Of a stretch of 64,000 nucleotides of DNA, positions 9,973-19,127 are shown piece after piece. Location of the stretch: assembly GCF_025961835.1 (NCBI RefSeq), contig NZ_JAOQOK010000001.1:1984001-2048000 (forward strand), given 5' to 3'. Below the pieces are notes generated by a model, which saw only the letters and a list, made by a program, of their open reading frames with translations, was not told where the DNA came from and ran no database searches. Within the stretch, counting starts at the first letter, position 1; each line of letters starts with the position of its first letter. This stretch comes from Sphingobium sp. B2D3C. GTDB lineage: Bacteria > Pseudomonadota > Alphaproteobacteria > Sphingomonadales > Sphingomonadaceae. The position numbers and the translations under genes are program-made.

Positions 9973-11346
9973 ATGAGCGGCAGAAGCGTCTCGATGACCG
10001 AAGGGCGGCTGCTCACGGTGCTGCTGCGGGTGGCCTGGCCGATCACCGTCACCAATCTCGCGCAGGCCAGCTTCGATATCGTCAATGCCTTCTGGGTTGG
10101 CCGGCTCGGCGAGGCCGCGATTGCCGCTGTGACCGCCAGCGGGCCGCTGTTCTTCGTGCTGATCGGCCTGGGTTCCGGCCTGTCGACTGCCGGGGCGGTG
10201 CTCATCGCGCAGAATATGGGCGCGCGGCGGATGGAAGCGCTCGATCATGTCGCGGCGCAGACCCTGCTGATGGTCGGCATCGTCGCGCTGGCCTTCACGC
10301 TCGCGGGCGCCTTCTCGGCGTCGGCCGTGCTCACCCTGATCGGTGTGGAACCGGCGATCCATGCGCGGGCAACCGATTATCTGCACGTCCGCTTCATCGG
10401 CATGGTGCCGATGTTCGGCTTCATGGCCATGCAGGCGATGTTGCAGGCCGCCGGCGAGGTGCGCTTTGCCATGCGCGTGCAGATCGGCAGCGTCATCGCC
10501 AATGCACTGATCGATCCGCTGCTGATTTTCGGCATCGGGCCGTTTCCTGCGCTGGGTATTGCCGGGGCCGCGCTGGCGACGGTGATCGTGCAGATCGGCG
10601 CGCTGCTGGTGCTGCTCCATCACATGCTCTCAGGGCGATCCGTCCTGCATGTGCGGGCCTGGCATTTTCGGCCGGACTGGTCGCATATCCGCCTGGCGCT
10701 GGGGCTCGGCCTGCCGGCCTCCATCGAGCAGGCGATCCGCACCTTCAGCTCGGTGCTGCTCATGGCCCTGGCCGCCAGCTTCGGCACGCTCGGCCTCGCC
10801 GCTTATGGCGTGGGGACGCGGCCGCTATTCTTCTGGTTCACGCCGATGCTCGGCCTCTCCATCGCGACCGCCGCCGTGGTCGGCCAGAATATCGGCGCCG
10901 GCCTCACCGAGCGCGCGGAGCAGGCTGCGCGCCTCTCGGCCTGGCTCGGCTTTTGCGGCATGACGCTCATCGGCCTCATGAACTTGCCATTCGTGCCAGC
11001 GATGATGGCCGCGCTGGCGCCGGGCGAACCGGATGTGATCGCCCTCGCCTCGACCTTCGCCTATGTCTACTTCCCCTTTCTGGGCGTACTGACTGTGCCG
11101 CAGGCCTTGCTCGGCGCGTTCCGGGGCGCCGGCAGCCCGAGCCACTCCATGATCATCTCGATCATCATGCAATGGGGGTTTCAGATGCCCGCAGCCTATC
11201 TGATCGCCTATGCCACCCCCTGGGGCATCGCAGGCGTGTGGTGGAGCTACCCGATCGCCAATGTCGCGGCGGCCCTGCTCTGCCTCTACTGGTTCCGCCA
11301 CGGCAGCTGGCGCCGGCGCCTGACCGCGCCAACCCCGGCTCAGTAG
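9973..11346 (+). CDS. MATE family multidrug/metabolite exporter
   Basis: 457 residues with about twelve membrane helices in two homologous halves, the MatE pattern. Visible features are the N-terminal block LLRVAWPITVTNLAQASFDIVNAFWVG and the second-half start LGLGLPASIEQAIRTFSSVL, both characteristic of the family, with QNMGAR / QNIGAG loops repeated in each half. MATE proteins export cationic drugs or metabolites with Na+ or H+. The substrate is unknown. The strong Shine-Dalgarno GGGGGAGG is inside a hairpin. The last 7 bases overlap the end of tamB on the other strand. Confidence 0.9.
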   Translation: MSGRSVSMTEGRLLTVLLRVAWPITVTNLAQASFDIVNAFWVGRLGEAAIAAVTASGPLFFVLIGLGSGLSTAGAVLIAQNMGARRMEALDHVAAQTLLMVGIVALAFTLAGAFSASAVLTLIGVEPAIHARATDYLHVRFIGMVPMFGFMAMQAMLQAAGEVRFAMRVQIGSVIANALIDPLLIFGIGPFPALGIAGAALATVIVQIGALLVLLHHMLSGRSVLHVRAWHFRPDWSHIRLALGLGLPASIEQAIRTFSSVLLMALAASFGTLGLAAYGVGTRPLFFWFTPMLGLSIATAAVVGQNIGAGLTERAEQAARLSAWLGFCGMTLIGLMNLPFVPAMMAALAPGEPDVIALASTFAYVYFPFLGVLTVPQALLGAFRGAGSPSHSMIISIIMQWGFQMPAAYLIAYATPWGIAGVWWSYPIANVAAALLCLYWFRHGSWRRRLTAPTPAQ

Positions 11347-14300
11347 TCCTTTGAGATCCGCGCCGCGGCGCTCTGGCGGCCGATGGTGGAGACCGTCGAG
11401 ATCAAGGCCAGCCAGCGGGTGATCTGATATTCGATGCTGGTGGCGCTATAGCCCTGCCCGTCTGTAATCAGCTCGACATAGAGATGCTCGCCGATATTCT
11501 TGCCGGCCGCGATCGAGGTTTGCCGTCCCGTCGTGGTATCGGCGGCCAGCACCCGCAGGCGCGAGAGGCCAGTCGCGCGGCGGACGGCGTTGATCGGATC
11601 GAGGCCACCACCCCCGCCCTGGAACGCCGCCACCGCGGACGCGAGTTGCAGCGCCTCGGGCGCCGAGAGGTTGGCGATGGACGTGCCGAACAGCAGGCGG
11701 GAGAGCAATTCATCCTGCGCCATCGCCGGAATGCTGGAGAACGCGATGATCGGCCGCATACTCGTGCCGGTCACGTTGATCGTTGCGCTCAAATCCTGCA
11801 CGTCCGCCACCGCGCGGATATCGAGGCGCGGATTGACGGGGGTGCTACCGGTGAAGGTCAGGCGGCCCTCCTGCAGATCGAACCGGCGCCCCGCGAAATC
11901 ATAGGTGCCGCGCGTCAGCGTCGCCACGCCGGAGAAGGCGGGCGCGGTCGCCAGCCCGCCGATCTTGAGATCGGCCGACCATTCGCTCTGCATCCCTAGC
12001 CCTTCGACGATGAGGCCGCGCGGCGCCTTGGCGGTAATGTCCAGCCGCCAGGGCGCATCCGCCCGCGCCCGCTCCACCTGATCGCCCGAGCGGTTGATCT
12101 CCACCAGACGCAGACGCGGAATTTCCGTCGATGAACTGGCGCGCCCGAGCGTGAAGCGGCTGGAGACAGCCTCCAGATTGCCCGAAATCGTGCCGCCGCT
12201 GCCGGAGGAGACGATGCGTACGGGGCCAGTTACCGTCGCGCCGACATCGTCGCGGTCCATCAGCACCGCGCGATCCGCCTGCAGCGCGATATCCATGCCG
12301 ATGCCGCGCTCGGCGGAGAGATCGAACACGGCCGTGCCGGTGACCTTGCCACTGCCGGCCCGGCCTTGGAGATCCGGAATCGACAGTTGCGATCCGTTGA
12401 ACCGGCCGCTTGCCTGCACATCGCGGATCACCATGCCGGTCACCGGGCTGGTGATGCGGCCATTGCGCGTGGAGAGCGTCCCTTCAATGCGCGGATCGGA
12501 CAAGGTGCCGCCGGCACTGGCGGACAGGCGAAGATCGCCACCCAGCGAAACGATCTCGACATTGGTGAGCCGCCAGAGCGTGTCGGCATCGCCGGCATAG
12601 CGGAACTGGGCCTGCAAGGGCGACCGGAACAAACGCTGACTCAGCGACCCGCTGCCAAGCGGCGTCACCAGTGCCTGCGCGCGACCGACCACCTTGCCGC
12701 CACGCGCCACCACCGCACGAGCTGCCAGCCGGCGTGTATCCAGCTCGGCATTAAGCCCCATATCGATGGGCGCTGAGCTGAGCGCCAGGCCGGAGCGGGT
12801 GAGACCCTTGACGCGCAAATTGAGCTTGCCGGTCGGCGGCCCGTCGACCGGCGCGACATAATGCGCCGTGCCGTCCATGGTGCCACCCAATCCCAGATCG
12901 TCATTGGCGAGATCGAGCAGCAGCAGCGGCACGGCCTGCATTTTGGCGTCCATCTCGGTGCGCGTCCCGCCGATAAAGCCGGACAGGCGCAGGGCGCCGC
13001 GTTGCATTCGCACGGTCGCCGGCGCCAAGCGCCAGCCATCCTCTTCCCGGCTGAGCACTGCCGTCCGGTCGAGCCGGATCGCCGATTCATCCAGCGAGCC
13101 ATCCACATCGATGCTGATCCGGTTCGGCGCGATGCCGGCGCGCGCCTGCAGATCGAAGCTGCGCCCCGTCCGCGCATTCATGGAGACGGTGGCCGTTCCC
13201 TCGCCATTGACCAGCTTGAGCGCACCGGCGAACCGCCCGATCCGCACGCCGCCGACGCGTACGCCGCGACCCTGCGCATTGGCGTTGATCGTCACCGCGC
13301 CAGGACGGAGCAGCGCTTCGCCCTCCAGCGAGCCACGATTGATGACGATCCCCGGCGATCCCGTGAAATTGGCGCCGCTCAGGTCGACATCGAAGCCGAT
13401 GCGCTGCACGCCATCGACCATGCCCAGCGTCACCGCGCCCTCGGCGGGACCGGAGAGCGACAGGGCGCCCTGCAAGCCGCCATCGACGGGCACGAGATCG
13501 CCCCGCACCGTGACGCCGCTAACCCCCAGATCCGCCACCGAGATGGTCGCGGCGCCACCGCGCGGCAGCAGGATCGCGCCGGTCGCGGCGAAGGTGCCGA
13601 ACATCGAGCCGCCCTCGACCGTCACGGCATAGCCCTGATCGTCAGGGGTCAGCAGCGCGTGGACATTGGCGAGGCCGACTGCCGGCAGCGGGCGCGCAAG
13701 GGTGATGTCAACCCGGGGGCGATCCGGCTTGCCGGCAAGCGCCAGTTGCAGAGGACCATAATCGCGATGCTCGCCCTGCCCGCGAAGATCGAGTTGACCA
13801 GCGCCGTCGATCCGCCCTTGGCCGGAAAGGGTGAGCGCGGGCGCCACCAGCCGCAGATCGCGCAACGCGATGCCGCCGCCCGACGCCAGCCCGACTTGGC
13901 TGGTGATGACCGGCAACCCGTCCCCAAGGCCACGCAGGAAGCCATTGTCGAGCCGCCGCATCGTCGCGCGGGCAGTGCCGGAAAAGCTGCTCTGCCCTTG
14001 CGGCGGTCGGGCCAGCCGCAGCACGGCATCGAGATCGAGCCGACCCAGGCCGGCAATCTCCAGTCCATTCAGACCGCCGCGAAAACTCGCGAGGTAGCTC
14101 CCAGAGCCGAGATTGCCTTGCCCCTCGATCTGCCCGCGAAAACCGCTCGCCCGCACGTCCGAGCGATCCATGCGCAGATCATCGCCATTCTTCAGCAGCA
14201 CGCTCTGAACGACGAGATTGCGCAGCCGCTCGTCCACAGCGCGCTGGCCGACAGTCAGTGCCTGCGCCGTCAGCCGGATGGGGAAGCGTCCGCGCGGGCC

Positions 14301-15539
14301 GTTCAGCCGGCCCTCGCCTTCCAGACGGATGTTGCGAAGCGCCAACCCGCCCTGCCGCAGCTCGGCAGAGGTCAGCAGATACCCCACCTCCATCGCATCG
14401 AATGCGCCGGACAGCCGGGCGCGCAGATTGACGGACTGGCCGGCGACGCCCTTCGCCAACTGGCCGGGCCGCGCGACCACCGCCGAAACGCGCAGCTCAT
14501 CGAAACGATTGCGGCCGAAATCCACACCGCCATTGGCCGTCAGCTTGGCGGCTGGCATCGCCAGCGAGGCGGTGCCCGAGAGCAGCCGGTTGTCGAACCG
14601 CACGTCCGCCTCGATCTGCGCCTGCTGGCTGCCCAGCGCGGTCAGCGGTTCGAGCGGGCCGAGCAAGGCCAACGGGCCCTTCGCCTGATAGCGGCCCTCC
14701 ACTGCGGTCAGTGCGACGTTCGCAGTAAGGCGATTGGCGGTCAACGCCGTAAGCCGGCCCTTCCAGCGGCGCCAATCGCCATCGCCATGGATGCGAAACG
14801 ACACCGGTTGCTGCGCATCCAGGGTGCCCGCGATCAAGCCGCCCTGTGGCCCGACGACAATCGCATCGAGATCGAACCGGCCATCATCGGGCCGGCTGTC
14901 CAGCGCGAGACGCAGCACATCGCCCGTGCGCGGCGCGCTCGCCAGAAGATCGATCACCGCGCGACCGGAGCGCACATCGGCATTGCCGATTGCGCGGACG
15001 ACGTGCGCCTCACCCAGCACCGCCGGGCCGATGCCCAGCCTGTCCACCCGCAGGTCCGCCAGCCGAATGTCGAACCCCGGCAGCAGCGGCTGCTTGGGCG
15101 AGGTGGAGGGCTTGAGCGCGGGCCGGCGGGAAAGGTCGGCCGAATGGATGTGCAGCCGATCAAGATCGAGCCGGTTGGAGAGCCAGCCGAGCGGATACCA
15201 GCTCACATCGGCGCGATCGACCCTGGCGAACTGCCCTTGCGTATCGAAAAAGCGCACATCGCGCAGCACCATGTCGTTGAAGACGCGCCCCTCAATGGCG
15301 CCCACGGTGATGCGCAGGCCGGAGGTCGCCTCCCACTGCGCGATCTTGCGGATGATGAAGCGATGGCCGCCCTCGCTATCCAGCCAGCGCACCCCACCCC
15401 AGAGCGCCACCACCAGCGCTACGATGAGCAGGATGACCGAGAGGCTGAACCCCGAGCGCAGCAGCGAGCGCTTGCGGCGGGGCGGCGGCGGCGCCTGCTC
15501 CGACGCAGCCTCCGGCAGGGGCTCGTCTTGCGCGGCCAT
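11340..15539 (-). CDS. tamB: Translocation and assembly module subunit TamB (AsmA-like, DUF490)
   Basis: 1399 residues. An N-terminal membrane anchor (about residues 28-50, RSGFSLSVILLIVALVVALW) is followed by a very long beta-rich region with many short repeats of the type LDGxxRLxG, and the conserved C-terminal TamB/DUF490 block (about 1050-1399) ending in a YxITRWLxLxS...K(D)Y barrel-like tail. TamB spans the periplasm and works with TamA in inserting outer-membrane proteins and, in newer work, in lipid transport. It starts on the TGATG overlap with the tamA stop, so both are made from one message. Its length is normal for alphaproteobacteria. Confidence 0.93.
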   Translation of the reverse strand: MAAQDEPLPEAASEQAPPPPRRKRSLLRSGFSLSVILLIVALVVALWGGVRWLDSEGGHRFIIRKIAQWEATSGLRITVGAIEGRVFNDMVLRDVRFFDTQGQFARVDRADVSWYPLGWLSNRLDLDRLHIHSADLSRRPALKPSTSPKQPLLPGFDIRLADLRVDRLGIGPAVLGEAHVVRAIGNADVRSGRAVIDLLASAPRTGDVLRLALDSRPDDGRFDLDAIVVGPQGGLIAGTLDAQQPVSFRIHGDGDWRRWKGRLTALTANRLTANVALTAVEGRYQAKGPLALLGPLEPLTALGSQQAQIEADVRFDNRLLSGTASLAMPAAKLTANGGVDFGRNRFDELRVSAVVARPGQLAKGVAGQSVNLRARLSGAFDAMEVGYLLTSAELRQGGLALRNIRLEGEGRLNGPRGRFPIRLTAQALTVGQRAVDERLRNLVVQSVLLKNGDDLRMDRSDVRASGFRGQIEGQGNLGSGSYLASFRGGLNGLEIAGLGRLDLDAVLRLARPPQGQSSFSGTARATMRRLDNGFLRGLGDGLPVITSQVGLASGGGIALRDLRLVAPALTLSGQGRIDGAGQLDLRGQGEHRDYGPLQLALAGKPDRPRVDITLARPLPAVGLANVHALLTPDDQGYAVTVEGGSMFGTFAATGAILLPRGGAATISVADLGVSGVTVRGDLVPVDGGLQGALSLSGPAEGAVTLGMVDGVQRIGFDVDLSGANFTGSPGIVINRGSLEGEALLRPGAVTINANAQGRGVRVGGVRIGRFAGALKLVNGEGTATVSMNARTGRSFDLQARAGIAPNRISIDVDGSLDESAIRLDRTAVLSREEDGWRLAPATVRMQRGALRLSGFIGGTRTEMDAKMQAVPLLLLDLANDDLGLGGTMDGTAHYVAPVDGPPTGKLNLRVKGLTRSGLALSSAPIDMGLNAELDTRRLAARAVVARGGKVVGRAQALVTPLGSGSLSQRLFRSPLQAQFRYAGDADTLWRLTNVEIVSLGGDLRLSASAGGTLSDPRIEGTLSTRNGRITSPVTGMVIRDVQASGRFNGSQLSIPDLQGRAGSGKVTGTAVFDLSAERGIGMDIALQADRAVLMDRDDVGATVTGPVRIVSSGSGGTISGNLEAVSSRFTLGRASSSTEIPRLRLVEINRSGDQVERARADAPWRLDITAKAPRGLIVEGLGMQSEWSADLKIGGLATAPAFSGVATLTRGTYDFAGRRFDLQEGRLTFTGSTPVNPRLDIRAVADVQDLSATINVTGTSMRPIIAFSSIPAMAQDELLSRLLFGTSIANLSAPEALQLASAVAAFQGGGGGLDPINAVRRATGLSRLRVLAADTTTGRQTSIAAGKNIGEHLYVELITDGQGYSATSIEYQITRWLALISTVSTIGRQSAAARISKDY

Positions 15540-17662
15540 CAGAAGGCCTGCCCCAGCGACACATAGACGCCGATGCGCGAGTCTCCCGGTTGCGGATTGA
15601 GCGGGGTGCCGACATCGATCCGGATCGGCCCGAAGTTGCTGTAATAGCGAAAGCCAAGGCCCGCGCCGACACGCATCTCGCGGATCGTGGGCAGGGGATC
15701 GGGCGAGATCGTCCCGGCATCGATGAACGGCACGATGCCGAACTGGTTGAGACTGCCGAAGCGATAGCGCGCTTCCAGCGAGATTTCGCCAAGGCTGCGC
15801 CCGCCCACCGGATCGTTATTGAGGTCGCGCGGGCCGATGGCCTGATAGGCATAGCCACGCACGGAGGCGCCGCCGCCGGCATAAAAGCGCCGCGTCGGCG
15901 CAATGCGGTCGGCCGACGCGCCGACGATGGTGCCGAGACGCGCGCGCCCGGCGATGGTCAGTCGCTCGCCGACCGGAATATAGGTGCTGCCATCGATCTG
16001 CGCGCGGACGTAGCCGAAGGCACCATCCTGCAGGGACAGTTCGGGAGACAGGCGCCCGCCGAGGCGGAAGCCCTTGCGCGGATCGAGCAGATCGTCGCTG
16101 CCATCATGGGTCAGGCTCGTCGGCAGGGCGAGAATGAGATAGCGGCGCCGCACCGGATCGGGCGACCCCTCATACAAGCGCCGCTCGTCGCTGACACGCA
16201 GCTCAAGGCCAGCGGACCAGGTCCATTCCTTCTGGAAAATCAGGTTGGTGTGCTTTTCCAGACTCGCGGCGATGCCTGCGGTCAGCGCGTCATAAGCCGG
16301 CTGATCGACATTGGCGATGCTGAGCTCGCCATTGAGAGCCTGATCGCGCTGCCACAGATTGTTGCGCCGGAAGATCGCGGACGCGCTCTGTTCCTGGGTA
16401 CCGATCACGCCGCGCAGCGTCACCGCCCCTTCCGGCGGCACCAGATTGCGGTGCTGCCAGCGCACTTCCACGCGCGCGCCTTCGCCGGTGCCATAACCGA
16501 TTTCCCCCGCGATCGTCCGTGGCGGCGCGCGGGTCATGTTCACGACGATGTCCACCGCCTCGCGGTCAGGCCGCGCTTCGGGCGTGATGGTGAGCTGGGA
16601 GACCAGCCCGGTCGCGACGATGGCCCGGTTGAGATCGGTCAGCTCGCTTTGCTTGAACGGGTCGCCGGGCGAGAAGCGGCTGATGACGGCCACGTGCCGC
16701 GCATCGAACGGCGCGCCCTCATTCACACGGATTGAGCCGAAGCGAAGGAAGTCGCCGGTATCGGCGTTGAGGCTGAGCAGGGCCTGACGCTGCTGGTGGT
16801 CGACAGTGAGCACCGGCTCGCGCACCTGCGCAAATGGATAGCCGCCCTCCTCGAGGCTGACGCGCAAAGCGCTCGTCGCGGCCAATATGGTATCGGTGTC
16901 GGCCGGGTCTCCCACCTTCACGGGGAAAAGCGAGCGCAACGGCTTGCCGTCCGCCATCGTCCCGTCCAGCCCGAACACCTCCACCGCGCTCAGGGCGAAG
17001 CGCTGGCCGGGGACGGCGCGCAGCGCGACGCGGACATAGGGGTCGCTTGCTCCGCTAACGCCAAAGCGCGCGCGGCTCCGGCCCTCATAATAGCCCCGCG
17101 TGCGCAGCAGATCTTCGAGCAGTTCTTCGTCGGTCTGCGCCCGGCGCCGGATCTGCGCGATGCTCGCACGGTCGCCTTCCCCCGCCCGCAGCGCCGACAG
17201 CGCATCGAACCGGCTGTAGAACATGGGATCGGCGGCATCGTCCAGCCCCTCAAGATTGAGCTGGTAACGCAGCGGCTGGGTTGGATCGAGCGCAGCGAGC
17301 GCTGCCGCTTCGCCCGCCGTGCCGCCTAGGGGGTCCGGCTCAGCGCCGGCGGGAGCTTGCGTGGCAGGCGTTGCTGCCCCCTGCCCGCCTGCCAGCGCCG
17401 GCTCGGCCTCTCCTCTGGCGTCACTGTCCTCCACTGCCAGAGGTTCCCCCGGCTGATCGAGGTCCGGCCAGTCGAGGCCGATGTCGGGCATGTCATCGAG
17501 ATCGAGCGCGTCCTGCGCGGCGTCGGGCGCTGGGGTGGCTTGACCGGGCGACGTTTGCGCCAGCGCGCGGTCGCACGTCGGCGCGCCCTGCGCCGCCAGC
17601 AGGATCGCCATGAAAGTCCCACCTGCACGGGAACACCTGCCCAAACGCGATCGCCGCAGCAT
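15539..17662 (-). CDS. tamA: Translocation and assembly module subunit TamA (Omp85 family)
   Basis: 707 residues. A signal region is followed by an acidic, Pro/Ala-rich linker (about 40-130) that is longer than in enterobacterial TamA, then POTRA domains (about 140-380) and a 16-strand Omp85 barrel. The Omp85 barrel motif is visible as ASVRGYAYQAIGPRD, and the protein ends in a typical C-terminal beta-signal (SLGQAF, final Phe). An internal Met about 17 codons in (MAILLAAQG) gives a cleaner signal peptide and could be the true start. It is 87 bases downstream of rcdA on the same strand. Confidence 0.92.
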   Translation of the reverse strand: MLRRSRLGRCSRAGGTFMAILLAAQGAPTCDRALAQTSPGQATPAPDAAQDALDLDDMPDIGLDWPDLDQPGEPLAVEDSDARGEAEPALAGGQGAATPATQAPAGAEPDPLGGTAGEAAALAALDPTQPLRYQLNLEGLDDAADPMFYSRFDALSALRAGEGDRASIAQIRRRAQTDEELLEDLLRTRGYYEGRSRARFGVSGASDPYVRVALRAVPGQRFALSAVEVFGLDGTMADGKPLRSLFPVKVGDPADTDTILAATSALRVSLEEGGYPFAQVREPVLTVDHQQRQALLSLNADTGDFLRFGSIRVNEGAPFDARHVAVISRFSPGDPFKQSELTDLNRAIVATGLVSQLTITPEARPDREAVDIVVNMTRAPPRTIAGEIGYGTGEGARVEVRWQHRNLVPPEGAVTLRGVIGTQEQSASAIFRRNNLWQRDQALNGELSIANVDQPAYDALTAGIAASLEKHTNLIFQKEWTWSAGLELRVSDERRLYEGSPDPVRRRYLILALPTSLTHDGSDDLLDPRKGFRLGGRLSPELSLQDGAFGYVRAQIDGSTYIPVGERLTIAGRARLGTIVGASADRIAPTRRFYAGGGASVRGYAYQAIGPRDLNNDPVGGRSLGEISLEARYRFGSLNQFGIVPFIDAGTISPDPLPTIREMRVGAGLGFRYYSNFGPIRIDVGTPLNPQPGDSRIGVYVSLGQAF

Positions 17663-17749
17663 CAGGCCTGTCTATGAGCTTGTCGCAGGACTGCAAGCAG
17701 CATTCGCGCGTGACGCACCGTTTTGCGGCGGGCTGTCCGGCCGGACGGC

Positions 17750-18226
17750 TCAGAAGGCCCGTTCAAGCCGCGTCAGCAGAACATGCGCCGGATTGATCGG
17801 CATCGCCGACAAGCGGGACCTGCGGGCCAGGAACTGGCGCTCGAGGCGCGCCACCCGCGCATAGAGCTCCTCGGAGCTGGCGATGAGCGCGCGCATCTCT
17901 TCGTTGAACTGGCACGAGACATCGAGCGGCGTGAGGGCGGCTGGGCCAAGCCGATAGCGCTCCTCCTCCCGCACGGATTCGCGCATCTCGCCATTGAAGA
18001 TCGCGCGCTGCGTGAGCAGCCACGCGATCACGTGCATCAACCGCGTCGTCACCTTGATCGATTCGCAGGAGAAATCGACCCAGCCGATGCGGCCCAGCGA
18101 CTGACGATGCTCCTCGGCGCGATCATCGAAATAGGAGCGCGCCTCATCAGCCAGCACCATGGCATCGACATACAGGGCGTCGACAAGCTGACGGTCAAGC
18201 ACGTGCGGGGGCATCGAGTCGTTCAT
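17750..18226 (-). CDS. rcdA: RcdA-like protein (DUF1465), CtrA-degradation adaptor homologue
   Basis: 158 residues. The family pattern is a three-helix bundle with the central block SIKVTTRLMHVIAWLLTQRA, as I recall from Caulobacter RcdA, where the protein helps ClpXP degrade CtrA at the G1-S transition. The start MNDSMPP at 18226 avoids an improbable upstream extension; MPPHVLD at 18214 is possible. The Caulobacter role requires partner proteins (CpdR, PopA) and cannot be assumed in a sphingomonad. It is on the same strand as the DUF465 gene upstream (96 bases apart), a common pairing in this order. Confidence 0.8.
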   Translation of the reverse strand: MNDSMPPHVLDRQLVDALYVDAMVLADEARSYFDDRAEEHRQSLGRIGWVDFSCESIKVTTRLMHVIAWLLTQRAIFNGEMRESVREEERYRLGPAALTPLDVSCQFNEEMRALIASSEELYARVARLERQFLARRSRLSAMPINPAHVLLTRLERAF

Positions 18227-18322
18227 GAGCCTGTGCTGCCACAAGCCGGGCGGAACGTCAGGTCGATTAACCTTCAATATACCATCTGGGCGGATCCGGC
18301 GGCCGCTTATACCCGTGGGCGG

Positions 18323-18523
18323 TCAGGCGATAATGTCGGGAATCAGGCTGTTTTCCAGCATGGTGATCTCGTCGCGGAGGCGCAGCTTGCGCTTCTTGAG
18401 GCGGGCAAGCTGGAGTTGGTCGGGCAAGGAAAGCTGACCCAAAGCCGCAATCGCGCAGTCGAGATCGCGATGCTCGACACGCAAGGCTTCCAGCCGCTGC
18501 TCGATTTCCTCGATCGATAACAC
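18323..18523 (-). CDS. YdcH/DUF465 family mini-protein
   Basis: 66 residues, one alpha-helical hairpin. The typical pattern is an N-terminal ExxLExLRxEHRDLD helix followed by LARLKKRKLRLRDEI, which is the DUF465 signature (L..LK..KL.LKD.I). The function of DUF465 proteins is unknown. It lies upstream of rcdA on the same strand. A second DUF465 gene sits 280 bases away on the other strand. Confidence 0.88.
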   Translation of the reverse strand: MLSIEEIEQRLEALRVEHRDLDCAIAALGQLSLPDQLQLARLKKRKLRLRDEITMLENSLIPDIIA

Positions 18524-18802
18524 CGATTCGCCCCCAAGTTCTGAACGGCACGCCTACATGGCAGGGCACCCTTGGCGCGGCAATGCGCAACTGCGCAACT
18601 GCGCAACAAAAGAAGGTGGTTAGCGACTTTTCTTTCGCGTGCCCGCAAGCTTCTGTCTGCTCACAGAAAGAATGTTTAACGAAAGAACGTGACACCGCAT
18701 GACGGGTCTCCATTTATCGCAGCTTCGCGCAATTGCCAGAGACAGCGGGCGCGATTGGTGATCTACTGAACCTCCATTGAAGCAATGGCCAAGGAGGACA
18801 TG

Positions 18803-18964
18803 ATGGACACAAGCCACGTTTCCGCACTGCACGCCAAGCATGCCGGGCTGGAGGCCCGGATCAAGGACGAGATTACCCGTCCTGCGCCGGACAGTTACCG
18901 GCTCGCTACCCTCAAGAAAGAGAAGTTGCGCATCAAACAGGCACTCGCTTCCGCAGCGACCTGA
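18803..18964 (+). CDS. YdcH/DUF465 family mini-protein, second copy
   Basis: 53 residues, below the usual annotation cut-off. Two adjacent ATGs lie at 18800 and 18803; the second is preferred because the perfect Shine-Dalgarno AAGGAGG (18791-18797) is 5 bases away. The protein starts MDTSHVSALHAKHAGLEARI and contains YRLATLKKEKLRIKQAL, the DUF465 core (LK..KL..K..L). The strong ribosome site and family match make it a real gene. It is transcribed away from the other DUF465 gene. Confidence 0.85.
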   Translation: MDTSHVSALHAKHAGLEARIKDEITRPAPDSYRLATLKKEKLRIKQALASAAT

Positions 18965-18988
18965 GCGCCAGGGCTATGACAGCCAGGT

Positions 18989-19007
18989 AGGGGCGCTGGC
19001 CGCCCCT
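18989..19007 (+). terminator. Hairpin after the second DUF465 gene
   Basis: Stem AGGGGCG, loop CTGGC, mirrored arm CGCCCCT, 25 bases after the DUF465 stop. No T-run, so it may be a processing or protective hairpin rather than an intrinsic terminator. It could also serve the end of sdhA from the other side. Confidence 0.45.
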
Positions 19008-19127
19008 GCTCTGGCCAGCCCGGCTATCGTCAGACGACTGACGATCCCCCGACGACCAAGCTGAAAACGCCTGCCGGAGCCACATCGCGTGGGACGCTCT
19101 GTTGGCGCCCCATGGCGATGGACCCGA

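Noticed and set aside
12861..15566. A 901-codon open frame on the plus strand, antisense to tamB
   Set aside because: It mirrors tamB, has low-complexity Arg/Ala/Gly/Gln-rich composition, and no recognised motifs. High GC content makes long antisense frames common.
18965..19127. A hidden sdhB fragment downstream of sdhA
   Set aside because: Only 163 bases are available and no iron-sulphur Cys motif is present in any frame.
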